Program-made: the position numbers and the translations under genes | Shown: positions 63,250 to 64,000 of the stretch, piece after piece | Layout: each line of letters begins with the position of its first letter | Position numbering within the stretch: the stretch's first letter is position 1 | Notes under the pieces: model-generated | What the model saw: the letters and a program-made list of their open reading frames with translations, nothing else | What the model was told of the DNA's origin: nothing | Database searches by the model: none | Assembly (NCBI RefSeq): GCF_014641855.1 | Contig: NZ_BMII01000012.1 | Coordinates: forward strand, 62,921 to 126,920 | Reading direction: 5' to 3' | Length of the DNA stretch: 64,000 nucleotides | Source of the DNA: Shewanella inventionis | GTDB taxonomy: Bacteria; Pseudomonadota; Gammaproteobacteria; Enterobacterales; Shewanellaceae

Positions 63250-64000
63250 TTAAGCGCACAACCAGCGCTGACAATTTGCAGCGCCTTGTCGTCGTTTTCG
63301 CTCTAAATGCTCACAGTATTCAGTTAAGGCAGGTAGTGCACCTACAGCACCTTTAAATAATGCACCAAATTCAGTGGTGATTTTAAGCCAATTTTCCGCG
63401 GGGATGTTGAGTCTATTCAGTATGTCCTGGCTACTTGAGCTAATGGCGCCACGCTTATCATCTCGAATGATACGACCGGTATCTTCAACTAAGACGATGT
63501 AGTCTTTCACGCTGAACATAAGCCCATTAGGCATGTTTAAGCGCTCATTACCCACAAACGGTAATAACTCAGGTGGTTGCTCACCTTTCATTGCTGAATT
63601 GATACGTCTTTGAATACTGGTGTAATCTGAGGTTTCAGGGGTTGCAGCCATTTTGGCTCTGACTGGGTTTAAATCCACATAAGCCATACAGGCTAATACC
63701 GCGGCTTCATCAAGCAGTGCTTGAGACTTAAAGCGACCTTCCCAGAAGCGACCTGTACATTTATCTTCTTTGTTGGCCATTCTGGCGATGGGCTCACTGA
63801 GTGAGCGCATAAACCAACTGATATCAATTAAGCGCTTACGGTATTCGGTAATGCATTCATTAACCGTTTGAAGTTCAAACTGGTTAAGGTCTTCCTCTTT
63901 TAGGAACTTGTGCGTGAGTAACGTACCTTTAAAGCCCTTGTGCCATTGAATTAGCACTTCTTTATCTGACCACTTTTTTGCTTTGTCAGCATCAACTTTT
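63250..64000 (-). CDS. REP-associated tyrosine transposase-like protein (RAYT/Y1), 5' end outside window
   Basis: The frame is open to the window edge (about 249 codons visible). Typical RAYT segments are KEVLIQWHKGFKG, RKRLIDISWFMRSLSEPIARM, then GRFWEGRFKSQALLDEAA and ACMAYVDLNPVRAKMA. The C-terminal ~120 residues are an extra domain found in larger gammaproteobacterial members. The HUH motif would be upstream of the window and cannot be checked; the candidate catalytic Tyr is in the ECITEYRKRL region. Family knowledge: RAYTs are single-copy IS200-related enzymes linked to short extragenic repeats. Confidence 0.82.
   Translation of the reverse strand, partial: KVDADKAKKWSDKEVLIQWHKGFKGTLLTHKFLKEEDLNQFELQTVNECITEYRKRLIDISWFMRSLSEPIARMANKEDKCTGRFWEGRFKSQALLDEAAVLACMAYVDLNPVRAKMAATPETSDYTSIQRRINSAMKGEQPPELLPFVGNERLNMPNGLMFSVKDYIVLVEDTGRIIRDDKRGAISSSSQDILNRLNIPAENWLKITTEFGALFKGAVGALPALTEYCEHLERKRRQGAANCQRWLCA

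Overview
The window is a contiguous piece of a gammaproteobacterial chromosome, almost certainly Shewanella or a very close relative. This rests on close protein resemblance (CysI, NqrA-F, PntAB, FkpA with an adjacent WD40 lipoprotein and SlyX), moderate AT-richness and Gram-negative envelope genes (LpxL, HldE, LpoB, PldA). Nearly all of it reads as ordinary core genome. The last ~2.3 kb (61.7-64 kb) is an accessory patch with an IS66 remnant, a ParE/Phd-type toxin-antitoxin pair, a six-copy short repeat and a RAYT-like transposase cut by the window edge.

Layout. 1-0.8 kb: 3' end of zntB. 0.9-3.0 kb: fkpA (minus), WD40 lipoprotein, slyX. 3.1-5.6 kb: an extra peptide deformylase overlapping a COG3014-type lipoprotein gene, then lpoB. 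5.7-8.4 kb: lipoprotein M1 aminopeptidase. 8.5-8.8 kb: a MITE-like element. 8.8-12.95 kb: hybrid-binding RNase H, a DGSGS-repeat DUF4097 protein, yjjX, a GNAT enzyme, tas. 13.1-16.0 kb: csdA-csdE and a Tat-exported M19 dipeptidase homologue that has lost half its metal site. 16.1-30.0 kb: sulfate assimilation on the minus strand in two blocks, cobA-cysD-cysN-SLC13 permease-cysC and cysJ-cysI-cysH. They are separated by pldA, a 574-aa exported protein and a second copy of the MITE. 30.5-33.5 kb: pntAB. 33.6-36.3 kb: PAS-GGDEF cyclase, DUF3581 protein, TetR regulator. 36.5-40.4 kb: putative secreted zincin, hldE, lpxL, a small exported protein. 40.4-42.3 kb: minimal MITE, iodotyrosine-deiodinase-like nitroreductase, NAD(P)-binding protein, small HTH protein. 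42.4-48.3 kb: nqrABCDEF. 48.5-52.0 kb: cydDC. 52.2-61.6 kb: DUF3626 protein, rhlE, dbpA, pirin, two membrane proteins of unknown role, a membrane GGDEF cyclase, a small Cys-rich protein and a DUF1097 membrane protein.

How the genes work together. CysD/CysN make APS, CysC makes PAPS, CysH reduces it to sulfite and CysJI reduces sulfite to sulfide. CobA supplies the siroheme precursor for CysI, and the SLC13-type permease probably brings in sulfate. A TTCC-N5-GGAA inverted repeat lies upstream of cysJ, with a related site upstream of cobA, which fits shared LysR-type (CysB) control. NqrA-F and PntAB link sodium or proton gradients to NAD(P)H. CydDC exports thiols for cytochrome bd maturation. 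HldE and LpxL serve LPS synthesis.

I found no large defence or biosynthetic system. The most unusual items are the M19 homologue without its HxD and bridging Glu ligands, the IYD-like flavoprotein with an exactly spaced E/Y/K triad, the TA-flanked MITE family including a 50-bp arms-only copy, the short-repeat cluster beside the RAYT, and several conserved-looking proteins of unknown function (DUF3626, DUF3581, secreted HExxH protein).
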